Numbered from the stretch's first letter, positions 17,518 through 26,132 are shown. The stretch is DNA of 64,000 nucleotides from CAYUMU01 sp964445985 (GCA_964445985.1 CAYUMU010000028.1:4126-68125); one strand, 5' to 3'. Program-made: numbers and translations. Notes: a model not told the origin generated them from the sequence alone.

Positions 17518-18105
17518 ATGAAGTGTTTCAGCCGTTGGATGTGTGCCGCCTTGGCCGTGGCGTGGCTGTCGGCCCCCGTGGTTGCCACCGATGAAAGCGG
17601 CGTCGACGTCGGTGAGAAGGCTCCCGCCTTCTCTCTGAAAGACGACCAGGGCAAAACCTGGGATTCCGGCGATTATTACGGCAAGAAATATGTCGTGGTC
17701 TATTTCTACCCCGCCGCCATGACCGGTGGCTGCACCAAGCAAGCCTGCGCGTTCCGCGACGACGCGGAAGAACTCAAGAAGCACAATGTCGAAGTCGTCG
17801 GTCTGAGCGGCGACGAAGTCGAGGGCCTGGCCCTGTTCAAGAAGGTGGAAAACCTCAACTTCAAACTGCTCTCCGATCCCGTGGGCGACGTGGCCAAGAA
17901 ATTCGGCGTGCCCACCCGGCCGGGCGGAGAAATCACCAAAACCGTGGACGGCAAAGACCACGTGCTCAAACGGGGCGTGTCGGCCGCGCGGTGGACCTTC
18001 GTGATCGACCTCGACGGCAACGTGGCCATGAAGAACACCAAGGTGAACGCCCCCGAAGACAGCGCCAGCGTGCTGGCCGTGGTCAAAAAGCTGGAAAGCA
18101 AATAG
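17518..18105 (+). CDS. Exported peroxiredoxin (Bcp/AhpC-TSA type)
   Basis: This 195-residue thiol peroxidase reduces hydroperoxides outside the cytoplasm. A signal peptide (MKCFSRWMCAALAVAWLSAP, cleaved near VVA) precedes the domain. The active-site signature PxxxTxxC is present as PAAMTGGC, with peroxidatic C72 and a probable resolving cysteine at C77 (CTKQAC), the spacing typical of BCP. AARWTFVIDLDGNV closes the fold. I chose the ATG at 17518, preceded by a purine-rich CTTGGAGA segment; the longer open frame would destroy the signal peptide. It probably works with exported thioredoxin-like proteins such as the one at 18759. Confidence 0.9.
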   Translation: MKCFSRWMCAALAVAWLSAPVVATDESGVDVGEKAPAFSLKDDQGKTWDSGDYYGKKYVVVYFYPAAMTGGCTKQACAFRDDAEELKKHNVEVVGLSGDEVEGLALFKKVENLNFKLLSDPVGDVAKKFGVPTRPGGEITKTVDGKDHVLKRGVSAARWTFVIDLDGNVAMKNTKVNAPEDSASVLAVVKKLESK

Positions 18106-18457
18106 GAACCCGGTAAGAACAGGATACCGGCCCTCTTTTCTCCCTCCCCCTCGACGGGGGAGGGCGGGGTGGGGGTGATGGGGCGGATACGACTCTGCAA
18201 TTGCAATCGGCCGAGACAGAGATTCGTCATCCGGAAGCATATTCTCGGGGGCAACGATCATATACATCGACATCCCCGATTTGCATTGACGCCTTGTACT
18301 CCTAGCAAACCCGTCATCTCGCAATTTCGTCATCCCCGCGAAGGCGGGGATCCAGTGCATGTGAGCGGCCGATTGAACTGCGAGCGTGGCCGAACGATGT
18401 TTAGCTGTACGACTAGATTCTCTACCCTGACAGTTATCCGCTGGGGGGAGTGAGCCA
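18106..18457. other. Intergenic region of 352 bases with two hairpins
   Basis: The hairpin CCCTCCCCC/GGGGGAGGG (18142-18164, loop TCGAC) lies 37 bases after the peroxiredoxin stop and may act as a terminator, although no T tract follows. A repeat GGCGGATACGACTC lies at 18182, and a REP-like palindrome at 18332-18351. No gene is seen. Confidence 0.7.
18332..18351. repeat. REP-like palindrome, copy 2
   Basis: ATCCCCGCGAAGGCGGGGAT forms a perfect 8-bp stem with a GAAG loop, preceded by GTC and followed by CCAG, as in the other copies. Confidence 0.8.
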
Positions 18458-18703
18458 ATGACAGCGGCCGAAGCAACGCTCGCATTTATTGGTTTCTCCT
18501 TGATCGCGGCCTTGACCTGGTTCTTCTCGTATCGTCCCCGTCAGTTCGTTCGCGCGTTTGTTCCCCGCGACGAACTTCGAGGCGCCATTCGTAATATTCT
18601 TCGAGAGCCGAACTTTGGCCGAGGCATGCGCTTCATCGCCCTACTGCAATTTGGCGTGGGAACAATTTTTGGCCTGGTAGGATTGTGGCTCTCGTTCGGC
18701 TAA
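18458..18703 (+). CDS. Small membrane protein of unknown function
   Basis: The 81-residue protein has two predicted membrane segments (residues about 8-25, LAFIGFSLIAALTWFFSY, and about 59-80, FIALLQFGVGTIFGLVGLWL) joined by a basic loop RPRQFVRAFVPRDELRG. A strong ribosome-binding sequence (GGGGGGAG) sits seven bases before the ATG, which supports translation. No family is recognised. The thioredoxin-like gene begins 55 bases downstream on the same strand, so it may be in the same transcript. Confidence 0.65.
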   Translation: MTAAEATLAFIGFSLIAALTWFFSYRPRQFVRAFVPRDELRGAIRNILREPNFGRGMRFIALLQFGVGTIFGLVGLWLSFG

Positions 18704-18758
18704 CCGAGGAAGCCTGCCTTCTTATTTCCCAACCATTCATCATCCAAGGTTATCTCGC

Positions 18759-19364
18759 ATGCGCACCCGAGTCCTCTTATCCGCGGCCTGCCTGATGGTT
18801 GGCTTGCTGGCCCAGAATGCCCAGGCCGGCAAGTTCAACAAGGTTTTGAACGTAGGCGATGCCGCGCCAAGTTGGGAAAAACTGGTCGGCGTCGATAACG
18901 CCCCACATAGTTCGGCCGACTTGAAAGATGCCAAGGCGATTGTCGTGGCATTCACCTGCAACCATTGCCCCGTGGCCCAGGCTTACGAAGAACGCTTCGC
19001 CAAGTTCGCCGAAGCCTACAAAGGCCAGAAAGTGGCTTTCGTGGCTATCAGCGTGAGCAACCTGGAAACCGACAAGCTCGACAAAATGAAAGAACGGGCC
19101 GAGCAGCAAGGCTTTCCGTTCGTCTACCTTCACGACCCCTCGCAGAACATCGGCAAGGCCTTCGGCGCCGCGGCCACGCCGCATCTATTCGTGCTCGACG
19201 GCGACCACAAGGTGGCCTACATGGGCGCTTTCGACGCCAATATTAACCGCCGCGACGGTGACAAACGGTACGTGGAAGACGCCGTGACAGCCGTGCTGGC
19301 TGGCAAACAGCCCGAAGTCACCGAAACCCGCCCCTCAGGCTGCCCGATTCAGTATGAGGACTGA
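18759..19364 (+). CDS. Exported thioredoxin-like protein with CxxC
   Basis: The 201-residue protein has a signal peptide (MRTRVLLSAACLMVGLLAQ, cleaved near AQA) and a thioredoxin fold of the AhpC/ResA type. The redox motif is C67-N-H-C70 followed by proline (FTCNHCPVAQAY), and the cis-proline loop is FGAAATPHLFVLD. Many planctomycete relatives are annotated as thioredoxin family or redoxin domain proteins. It ends with a cysteine-containing tail ETRPSGCPIQYED. It may supply reductant to exported proteins, including the peroxiredoxin upstream. A REP-like palindrome follows the stop codon within 60 bases. Confidence 0.88.
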   Translation: MRTRVLLSAACLMVGLLAQNAQAGKFNKVLNVGDAAPSWEKLVGVDNAPHSSADLKDAKAIVVAFTCNHCPVAQAYEERFAKFAEAYKGQKVAFVAISVSNLETDKLDKMKERAEQQGFPFVYLHDPSQNIGKAFGAAATPHLFVLDGDHKVAYMGAFDANINRRDGDKRYVEDAVTAVLAGKQPEVTETRPSGCPIQYED

Positions 19365-19403
19365 AATAGAATCAAAAATTCTATAACGTCGCAAGATACC
19401 GTC

Positions 19404-19423
19404 ATTCCCGCGAACGCGGGAAT
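19404..19423. repeat. REP-like palindrome, copy 3 (perfect)
   Basis: ATTCCCGCGAACGCGGGAAT has a perfect 9-bp stem around AA. It lies 40 bases after the thioredoxin-like gene. Confidence 0.85.
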
Positions 19424-19524
19424 CCCGTTGCAGCGGATGCGGGCGCTGCGATTGACAGCGGGTTGGACACAAATGGGTAGCCGGCAAGTTATGCTTCGGC
19501 CGGCCCTCGGATGGGAGGCAGCAC

Positions 19525-19803
19525 ATGGTCAGCCAAGGCAATTCTGAATCCTCCCTTCCAATGATGCGGTTCCAAGAATGCCTGGCGGCGGCGGGCAAAC
19601 GACTGTCGGAGCCGCGCCGCCTGGTTGCGGAAAGGGTCTTCGCTTGGACCGGACTATTTACCGCCGACGAGGTTGTGAAAACCTTGGCTGCGGAAGTAAC
19701 CCGACCATCCGTCTATCGCACGCTCTCCGAAATAGCCGAATTCGGTCTGATACAGCGTTTGCCGACCGAAGGCGGCAACACCACTTACGTGGTGATTGAT
19801 TGA
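19525..19803 (+). CDS. Short Fur-family winged-helix protein
   Basis: The 92-residue product matches the N-terminal DNA-binding half of Fur/Zur/PerR proteins: CLAAAGKRLSEPRRLVAERV, then FTADEVVKTL, then the recognition helix VTRPSVYRTLSEIAEFGLIQ, ending in GGNTTYVVID. Typical family members are about 140-150 residues and continue with a C-terminal domain containing HxHH and CxxC metal sites. Here the stop comes right after the winged helix, and no continuation is visible in other frames. A good ribosome site (GGGAGG) precedes the ATG. A COG0523 GTPase gene follows 137 bases later, which suggests metal homeostasis. It could be a truncated regulator or a genuinely short one. Confidence 0.75.
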   Translation: MVSQGNSESSLPMMRFQECLAAAGKRLSEPRRLVAERVFAWTGLFTADEVVKTLAAEVTRPSVYRTLSEIAEFGLIQRLPTEGGNTTYVVID

Positions 19804-19859
19804 TGGAGAAACCAACCCCGAAGGTGATTGAGCGCTCGGTTCACAGCGTTTATATTATT

Positions 19860-19873
19860 CAAACGATCGTTTG
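19860..19873. promoter_or_regulatory. 14-bp perfect palindrome upstream of the COG0523 gene
   Basis: CAAACGATCGTTTG lies in the short gap between the Fur-like gene and the CobW-like gene, 67 bases before the GTPase start. Its position suits an operator, possibly for the adjacent Fur-like protein; this is inference. Confidence 0.45.
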
Positions 19874-19940
19874 TGTGTTTGTTGGTATCCTGCACTTGGC
19901 GGCAGATCGTCACGCCCCCTCCTAACTTTGAGCATCCTCC

Positions 19941-21047
19941 ATGGCCTCTCCGATTCGGTTCATCATGATTGGCGGCTTTCTCGGGGCAGGTAAGACGACC
20001 ACCATTGCCCGGCTCGCCCGCGAGTACCAACAGCAGGGGCTCAATGTCGGCATCGTCACCAACGATCAGGCCAGCGAACTGGTGGATACCCACATGCTGC
20101 GTTCGCAAGGGTTCCGCGTGGGCGAGGTCGCCGGGGCTTGCTTCTGTTGCAACTTCAATGAGCTCACCAATACGGCCGCCGACCTGTCGGCCGAGCAGCG
20201 ACCCGACGTGATTTTGGCCGAACCGGTAGGCAGTTGCACCGACCTGGTGGCAACCGTGGTGCAGCCGCTACGTCGGCTGTTCGACGCCGAATTCGTGGTG
20301 GCCCCCTATGGCGTGATCCTCAAACCGAGCCACGGCCAGAAGATTCTTCGCGGCGAAGACGGCGGCGGTTTTTCGCCCAAGGCCGAATACATTTTCCGCA
20401 AGCAGATCGAAGAGGCCGATTTTGTGCTGCTCAATCGGATCGATGCCCTGCCGCCCGAGGAAGCCGACGAACTGGCCCAATTGCTCAACGAGCGGTTCCC
20501 CGGCATCCCGGTCTTGAAGGTCTCGGCGAAAACGGGCGCCGGGTTCGACGGCGTGCTCGAAATGCTCGACCAGCAAGGGCAGTTCGGCCAGCGAATCTTG
20601 GAGCTCGATTACGATATTTATGCCGAGGGCGAAGCCGAATTGGGCTGGCTCAACAGCAGCTTGAAGATCACGTCGGCCCAGCCCCTGGCGCTCGACGACT
20701 ACCTGGTGGCGGTGATTACCACGCTGCGCAGCGAACTGGCCAAGGCCGGCGCCGAGACGGCCCACCTCAAAGCCATTGGCCTGACCGAAGGCGGCTACGG
20801 CGTGGCCAACCTGGTCAGCCGGGATTCGGCGGCCGAGTTGTCGCTGGCTTCCAATTGCCAGGTGACCGAGGCCGATGTGATCGTGAATGCCCGCGTGGCG
20901 ATCGATCCGGCCGAGCTGCAATCCCTGGTCGAAACCGCGGTAAAATCCGTGGCGAACAAGTTCTCGGCCCAAACGGTCATTCACCAAACGCAAAGCTTCC
21001 GCCCCGGCCGGCCGGTGCCCACGCACCGCTTTAGCGACGCCGTTTAA
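19941..21047 (+). CDS. CobW/COG0523 family GTPase, probable metallochaperone
   Basis: COG0523 GTPases deliver metals such as zinc, cobalt or iron to client proteins. The 368-residue protein has Walker A GGFLGAGKTTTI (residues 11-22), a metal-binding CxCC motif C67-F-C69-C70 (GACFCCNFNEL), the G3-like segment ILAEPVGSCTD, and a G4-like NRID. The usual spacing GCxCC is altered to ACFCC, and the C-terminal histidine-rich stretch of many zinc chaperones is absent. The C-terminal domain is about 170 residues. It follows a Fur-like regulator, as often seen for zinc-responsive members. Its TAA overlaps the stop of the convergent DUF1569 gene in the sequence TTAA. Confidence 0.85.
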   Translation: MASPIRFIMIGGFLGAGKTTTIARLAREYQQQGLNVGIVTNDQASELVDTHMLRSQGFRVGEVAGACFCCNFNELTNTAADLSAEQRPDVILAEPVGSCTDLVATVVQPLRRLFDAEFVVAPYGVILKPSHGQKILRGEDGGGFSPKAEYIFRKQIEEADFVLLNRIDALPPEEADELAQLLNERFPGIPVLKVSAKTGAGFDGVLEMLDQQGQFGQRILELDYDIYAEGEAELGWLNSSLKITSAQPLALDDYLVAVITTLRSELAKAGAETAHLKAIGLTEGGYGVANLVSRDSAAELSLASNCQVTEADVIVNARVAIDPAELQSLVETAVKSVANKFSAQTVIHQTQSFRPGRPVPTHRFSDAV

Positions 21048-21547
21048 GTGCCGCGGGCCTCGGTCTCCAACCCTCGCGGAATGACGAAACTCAGGTGCAT
21101 CTCCGCGTGCCGAAGCTGCATCAAGTGCGTTTCGGCCGGCGTCATCTTGCCAAAAATCGGGTGCCAGCCGCTGGTCGGTTCGCTCCGCAATCGAGCGATC
21201 GCCTTCTGCAGATGCGCCAGTCCCTCCTCCGTGGAAACGCCCTCCGCCGGTAGCACGGCACTGGCCTTGCGAGGCAGTTGAAAGCCGGGCTTCATGCCGT
21301 TTCGCAAGATCCGCGGCTTCACAAACCATCGCGCCACCCACCGCACCGGGGCGGGTGCTTTCATGGGAAAGCCATCGATGGACATCTCCATGCCCGTCGC
21401 CAAATGGACGAAAATTTGTCCCAGCGACCAGTTCCCCAACAGTTCCACCGGCTGAGCGGCCAGCCGCTCGGCATCGGCCTGGATGTCGTCCAGCGATTGG
21501 TAAGACACCTCGCGGCGGCCAGAAATCTTGCTCGTTTGGACGGTCAT
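21044..21547 (-). CDS. DUF1569 (DinB-like) protein
   Basis: The 167-residue protein resembles DUF1569, a group related to DinB/YfiT metal-dependent four-helix proteins. Landmarks are GNWSLGQIFVHLATGMEMSI near residue 40, WHPIFGKMTPAETHLMQLRH near the C-terminus, and FVIPRG at the end. The histidines at H52 and in the QLRHAEMH segment could bind a metal. I start at 21547 (MTVQTSKISGRREV), since the 85 codons upstream in the open frame are not family-like. Function is unknown. The gene is convergent with the CobW-like gene and shares its stop region. Confidence 0.75.
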   Translation of the reverse strand: MTVQTSKISGRREVSYQSLDDIQADAERLAAQPVELLGNWSLGQIFVHLATGMEMSIDGFPMKAPAPVRWVARWFVKPRILRNGMKPGFQLPRKASAVLPAEGVSTEEGLAHLQKAIARLRSEPTSGWHPIFGKMTPAETHLMQLRHAEMHLSFVIPRGLETEARGT

Positions 21548-21814
21548 CGGCGTTTCGATCGGCGAAAGGAAAGAAGTCAGAAACCTGGGGTAGCTCAGCC
21601 TGACTCGCGGCCTCGGCACGGCAATGCACGACAAAAAATGAACCCGCGCGCCGTTTCCCGTGGGCCACGCCATCAGTCTATAATAGCGAAGCCGGTCCTG
21701 AATACACGGCGTGCCGCAAACCTGGCCGGGACTCGTAAGGCAACTTCGGTCCACTGGCTTGGTCCGCCCGGCGAATGAAAATACCCGCAAACCAGAACGC
21801 AAGGGACAAGTGCC

Positions 21815-23074
21815 ATGCCATATTTTTGCAGCCGTGGAACGTGGCGGCCTTCAGAGATTTGCCGACCCCAGGTCTGGCTGCCGTTCGTGATGCTCGTCGC
21901 CCTGTTGATCGGCGGGGCGTGTGCCCAGGATAACTCGCCCCCCGAGAAGGGCGCGAAATCTCGGATCGACGCGCCGGCCCAGGCGGCCGCCCCTCAGGCC
22001 GCGGAGGCCCCCAATGCCAACTGGCCGCTCTTCCGTGGCACCACCTTGGCCCAGGGCATCACCGCCACTTCCTTGCCGGTGCAGCCCGAGGTGCTCTGGA
22101 AGCAGACCTTCGAAGACGAATCGTTTGAAAGCACGGCCATCATTCAAGATGGCGTAATCTACATCGGCGGACTCGACGGGCCGCTGTATGCCATCGACCT
22201 GGCCACCGGCAAGACCAAGTGGAAGTACGCCACCGAAGCCGGCATCAAAGCCGCGCCCGCCTATCGCGACGGCCGGATTTACGTGGGCGACTTGGATGGC
22301 CGTTTTCACTGTGTCGATGCGGCCACCGGCAAAGGTCTCTGGGGATACGAGTCGCAAGCGGAGATCGATAGCGGCGCCAACTTCTTCGACAACAACGTCC
22401 TCTTCGGCTCGCAAGACGCCACCCTGTACTGCCTGGACGCCGTCTCGGGCAAGGAAGTCTGGAAGCATCAAATCAGCGACCAGATCCGCTGTTTTCCCAC
22501 CATTGTCGATAACCGTTGCTTCGTCGCCGGCTGCGACGGCGACTTGCATATCATTAGCTTGAAAGACGGTGAATCGCTGGGCACCGTGCGCATTGAATCG
22601 CCGACTGGCTGCACGCCCGCGGTCGTGGGCGACATGCTCTACTTTGGCACCGAGGGCGAAACCTTCCTGGCCATCGACTGGAAAAAGCAGGAGCTGGTTT
22701 GGACCTATCGCCATAGCCAGCGGCGGTTTGCCTATCGCTCGTCGGCGGCCGTCACCAAAGACGTGATCGTGGTCGGCAATCGCGGCAAAATGCTGCTCGG
22801 CATCGATCCGGCCACCGGCAAAGAGTTGTGGATATTCAATACCAAGACCGGCGTCGATAGCTCGCCGGTCATTGCCACCAGCAAGGATTACCCCGCCGGC
22901 ATTGCTTATTTCGGCACCAGCCGAGGGCAGCTGTTGGGGGTTACCGTGAAAGACGGCAAGCAGGTGTGGGAGTACGATGCCGGAGGCGGCTTCGAAGCCT
23001 CGCCCGCGATGGCTTCAGAGAGAATGGTGATCGGCAGCCTGGACGGCGTGCTCTACTGCTTCGGCGCCAAATAA
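21815..23074 (+). CDS. PQQ-type beta-propeller protein, exported
   Basis: The 419-residue protein has an N-terminal hydrophobic segment with a cysteine (FVMLVALLIGGACAQ), which could be a lipoprotein or a signal-peptidase I site. It then has seven or more repeats of the PQQ/BamB-type blade, such as LYAIDLATGKTKWKYATEAG, FHCVDAATGKGLWGYE and LYCLDAVSGKEVWKHQ. Such propellers bind proteins or, in dehydrogenases, PQQ; no dehydrogenase catalytic residues are visible, so a scaffold or assembly role is more likely. Planctomycetes encode many of these. An inverted repeat at 23193-23214 follows the gene. Confidence 0.85.
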   Translation: MPYFCSRGTWRPSEICRPQVWLPFVMLVALLIGGACAQDNSPPEKGAKSRIDAPAQAAAPQAAEAPNANWPLFRGTTLAQGITATSLPVQPEVLWKQTFEDESFESTAIIQDGVIYIGGLDGPLYAIDLATGKTKWKYATEAGIKAAPAYRDGRIYVGDLDGRFHCVDAATGKGLWGYESQAEIDSGANFFDNNVLFGSQDATLYCLDAVSGKEVWKHQISDQIRCFPTIVDNRCFVAGCDGDLHIISLKDGESLGTVRIESPTGCTPAVVGDMLYFGTEGETFLAIDWKKQELVWTYRHSQRRFAYRSSAAVTKDVIVVGNRGKMLLGIDPATGKELWIFNTKTGVDSSPVIATSKDYPAGIAYFGTSRGQLLGVTVKDGKQVWEYDAGGGFEASPAMASERMVIGSLDGVLYCFGAK

Positions 23075-23192
23075 AGATCGGTAGGGTATCGCACCCCGTG
23101 CGTACCTTCCGGGTGGACGATCGCGAAACCGTTGAAGCTGCCCAAGCCGATTGCCGGAAGCGGGACGACCTCCAACGATCGGCGGCGTGGGT

Positions 23193-23214
23193 GGTACGCA
23201 GAGGGCTGCGTACC
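23193..23214. repeat. Inverted repeat GGTACGCA/TGCGTACC
   Basis: An 8-bp perfect stem with a six-base loop lies between the convergent propeller and nuclease genes, five bases from the stop of the latter. It has no T tract but could act as a transcription barrier. Confidence 0.55.
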
Positions 23215-23218
23215 CTGG

Positions 23219-24619
23219 CTAATCCAATAAGGCCACTTCGCCATAGTTGGGCACGGATACTTTCCAGCGGAACTCGGTCTCCAGAACTTGTGCCAAGGCC
23301 GTGGCCGCCGTGGCTTCACCGTGCGTCAGAAAAACGTGGCGCGGCGGCTGGTTCAGACCGCCAGCCCACTCGATTAGTCCCGTGCGATCAGCGTGGCCCG
23401 AGAGGCCGTGGAGTTGCCGGATTTCTGCCCGCACGGGCCATTCCCGGCCATGGATGCGAACCCGCTCCGGCCGATTGAGAATTTGCCGGCCGAGCGTGCC
23501 CGCGGCCTGGTAGCCCACGAACACGATGGTGGATTCTTCGCGGGGCAGATTGAATCGCAAGTGATGCTTGATCCGGCCGGCGGTACACATTCCCGAAGTG
23601 GCCATGATGATGCACGATCCGCGGACGAAATTGATCTGCCGCGACTCCTGCGAGGTGCGGGTGAAATGCAAGCCGGGAAATTTGAGCGGCGGCATCCGCG
23701 CGCGAATGCGAGCCCAGGTTTCCTCGTCGTAGCAATCGCGGAAGTCGAGGAAGATGTTGGTCACATCCTCCGCCATTGGGCTATCGAGAAAGATGGGCAG
23801 ATCGGGAATGCGGTTCTTATGCACCAGGTGGCTCAGGTGGTACATCAATTCCTGGGCCCGCTCGACGGCAAACGTGGGAATCACCACGTTGCCGCCTCGA
23901 GCCACGGTTTCGTTGACGATTTGCTCCAAAGCGTCGCCGATGTCGCCCCCATCGAGGTGTTCGCGGTCGCCGTAGGTGGATTCCATGACCAGGTAATCGG
24001 CTACTTCCAGCGGCCGCGGATCGCGAATGAAGGGCTTGCCGCGCTGGCCAATATCGCCCGAGAACACAATCGTGCGGGCCACGCCCGCTTCTTCCGCGTT
24101 GATTTCCAGATAGGCCGAGCCCAGCATGTGGCCGGCCTCGTGGAACCGAGCGGCGATGCCGGGCCGAACCTCGAAGCGTTTCTCGTAGGGCTGCCAACGA
24201 AACAGCGGCAGCGTCTGCTCCACGTCGTCGGGGGTGTAGAGCGGAATCTCCGGGCGAGGGCCGGTTCGCTTCTCGCGCTGGTGGCGGAGGGCCTTGTAGA
24301 GGGCGTCTTCCACTTGAATATCGGCCGAATCGCGGAGGATGAGCTCCGCCAGCCGCACGGTGGCGCGGGTGGCAAAAATGGGTCCTCGAAAGCCTTCTTG
24401 CACCAGGCGAGGAATCAAGCCCACGTGATCCAGGTGGGCGTGGGTCAGGAGCAGGGCGTCGATGCCGGTTGCCGGAATCGGGCACGGATCCCAATTGCGG
24501 TTCAGGAATGCCCGTTCCTGAAACAGGCCGCAATCGATCATCACCTTGGCCCCGGCCACCTCCAGGCAGTAGCGAGAACCTGTCACCTGGCGATTGGCTC
24601 CTAAGAACTGCAATCTCAC
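23219..24619 (-). CDS. Beta-CASP metallo-beta-lactamase-fold RNase-like protein
   Basis: The 466-residue protein is a YSH1/CPSF-like member of the metallo-beta-lactamase superfamily, which act as RNA endo- or exonucleases using two zinc ions. Motif 2 is LTHAHLDHVGLIP, motif 3 is FHEAGHMLGSAYLEI, and motif 4 is IVFSGDIGQRGKPF. The beta-CASP part shows YVVLMESTYG-like sequence (VMESTYGDREH), VVIPTFAVERAQEL, and motifs B and C in LSGHADRTGLIEW and VFLTHGE. The length and the GRxEEL-type region fit bacterial homologues of archaeal aCPSF. It starts at ATG 24619 (MRLQFLGANRQVTGSRYC). RNA processing or degradation is inferred from the family. Confidence 0.9.
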   Translation of the reverse strand: MRLQFLGANRQVTGSRYCLEVAGAKVMIDCGLFQERAFLNRNWDPCPIPATGIDALLLTHAHLDHVGLIPRLVQEGFRGPIFATRATVRLAELILRDSADIQVEDALYKALRHQREKRTGPRPEIPLYTPDDVEQTLPLFRWQPYEKRFEVRPGIAARFHEAGHMLGSAYLEINAEEAGVARTIVFSGDIGQRGKPFIRDPRPLEVADYLVMESTYGDREHLDGGDIGDALEQIVNETVARGGNVVIPTFAVERAQELMYHLSHLVHKNRIPDLPIFLDSPMAEDVTNIFLDFRDCYDEETWARIRARMPPLKFPGLHFTRTSQESRQINFVRGSCIIMATSGMCTAGRIKHHLRFNLPREESTIVFVGYQAAGTLGRQILNRPERVRIHGREWPVRAEIRQLHGLSGHADRTGLIEWAGGLNQPPRHVFLTHGEATAATALAQVLETEFRWKVSVPNYGEVALLD

Positions 24620-24762
24620 TCAACCTCTCCTGGCATGGCGTGGGGGCACTCCGCGAACAACTGTTTGCTGAGTATAAATGAGCCACGCGCGGCAAGCGCC
24701 ACCGATCTTGCACCGCGGAGCATGTACGCTTGGTTTCCGCGAGCCTTTTTGTGAACAGGGCG

Positions 24763-26094
24763 ATGGGATCATCGATTTTCGTCTTCGAATTCATCACCGG
24801 GGGAGGCTTTCTCGCCGCGCCCCTTTCGGATCGGCCCGCCGATCCTCCCCGCGGATCGCTGCTGAAAGAAGGCTACGCCATGCTGGCCGCGATGACGGCC
24901 GATCTTGTTTCCGTGGGGTCCGAGGTCAACGAAGTTTCGATCCTGTGGGACCAGCGGCTGGCGCAAACTCCGCCCCCGGGCACGCGGGTCGTTCCCGTGG
25001 CCAGCCCGGCTGAAGCGATCGCGATGCTGCGCAGGGAAGCCGCCGCCGATTGGACCTTGGTGATTGCCCCCGAGTTTGAAGGGCATCTGGCCCGCTGTGC
25101 CGGGGAAGTGGTTGCGGCAGACGGACGGCTGCTAGGCCCGGGGGTGGATTGGATTCGCGTGGCGGCCGACAAGCAGGCGATGGCCGAGTGTCTGGCGGCC
25201 GGAGGGGTAAACACGCCCGAGGGCGCCACGGCCGGACCCGGCGACCCTTGGCCGCGGAATTTTCCGCTGCCAGCGGTGCTCAAACCCCGCTGGGGGGCCG
25301 GCTCGGCCGAGCTGCGGCTGTTGCAAGCGCCGTTGTCGCCGCTGCCCGCGGCGAGCTTCGACGCGGGCCAGCATTGTTGGCGGTTGGAGCGTTTCTGCCC
25401 TGGGCGGGCTGTTAGCGTGGCCCTGTTGCGAGGCGAGGCAGGGACGTTGATCCTGCCCCCCATGACCCAGCGGCTCAGCAGCGACGGCGCCTTTACGTAC
25501 GAGGGTGGCGACTGGCCCTTGGCCCCGGCCTGGAGAGAGCGCGCGACGGCGCTGGCGCGGCGAGCCCTGGCGGCCCTGCCTGGTTGGACTGGCTACGTGG
25601 GGCTCGACATGGTGCTGGGAGACGCGGACGATGGACGGCAGGACGTGGTGATTGAAGTCAATCCGCGCCTGACAACTTCGTATGTAGGACTCAGGGCAGC
25701 CGCCCAACAGAACCTGGCCGGCACGATGCTGACGCTGGCCGAGGGCCGGGGGCCAAATCATTCGTTGATTACCCATCGAGATAGAGAAGACTTTTCAAGC
25801 GTGACATTCCGTGCGAGCCGTCTGTGTTTTTCAGCAGATGGCCAGATTGACAAAATGAAAACTACTGTCATCGAAATTCCGTCAGGAATGGGGATAGGAC
25901 AACATCTCCAGGTTTATGACGATCGTTCCGACCATGGGATCGTTTCTCCGCCGCCTCTGGATTCCCGCCCCCGTCTTCACGGAGGGCAGGCTCTGGGCGG
26001 GAATGACGAATGTATCGAGGCATTGCATGATTCTCGATCCTCGGAGGAAGCATCAGGAGTGATTTCCGCGCTGTGGGTCTCAGAAGTTCAATAG
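24763..26094 (+). CDS. ATP-grasp protein, probable MfnD-like (tyramine/tyrosine-glutamate ligase type)
   Basis: The protein is an ATP-grasp ligase of the COG1821 group. Methanogen MfnD in this group joins glutamate to tyramine in methanofuran synthesis, and methylotroph counterparts belong to the tetrahydromethanopterin C1 gene set. The sequence starts SSIFVFEFITGGG, a mark of the group. FPLPAVLKPRWGAGSAELRL is the ATP-binding lysine region, VGLDMVLGD and VVIEVNPRLTTSYVGLRAA are the metal-binding end of the fold, and the MfnF-like gene follows directly. I start at ATG 24763. The fold ends near residue 340; the last 100 residues include a translated REP-like element (from 25963) and are probably read-through of intergenic sequence. 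Confidence 0.78.
   Translation: MGSSIFVFEFITGGGFLAAPLSDRPADPPRGSLLKEGYAMLAAMTADLVSVGSEVNEVSILWDQRLAQTPPPGTRVVPVASPAEAIAMLRREAAADWTLVIAPEFEGHLARCAGEVVAADGRLLGPGVDWIRVAADKQAMAECLAAGGVNTPEGATAGPGDPWPRNFPLPAVLKPRWGAGSAELRLLQAPLSPLPAASFDAGQHCWRLERFCPGRAVSVALLRGEAGTLILPPMTQRLSSDGAFTYEGGDWPLAPAWRERATALARRALAALPGWTGYVGLDMVLGDADDGRQDVVIEVNPRLTTSYVGLRAAAQQNLAGTMLTLAEGRGPNHSLITHRDREDFSSVTFRASRLCFSADGQIDKMKTTVIEIPSGMGIGQHLQVYDDRSDHGIVSPPPLDSRPRLHGGQALGGNDECIEALHDSRSSEEASGVISALWVSEVQ
25964..26010. repeat. REP-like inverted repeat, copy 4 (long loop)
   Basis: ATTCCCGCCC and GGGCGGGAAT are perfectly complementary and are followed by GACG, as expected for the reverse orientation. A shorter inverted part, CCCGTC..., lies in the loop. 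It sits inside the 3-prime part of the ATP-grasp open frame. Confidence 0.65.
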
Positions 26095-26132
26095 ATTGTT
26101 TTCTCGCAATCGTAATTTTAGAGGTTGAGTGA

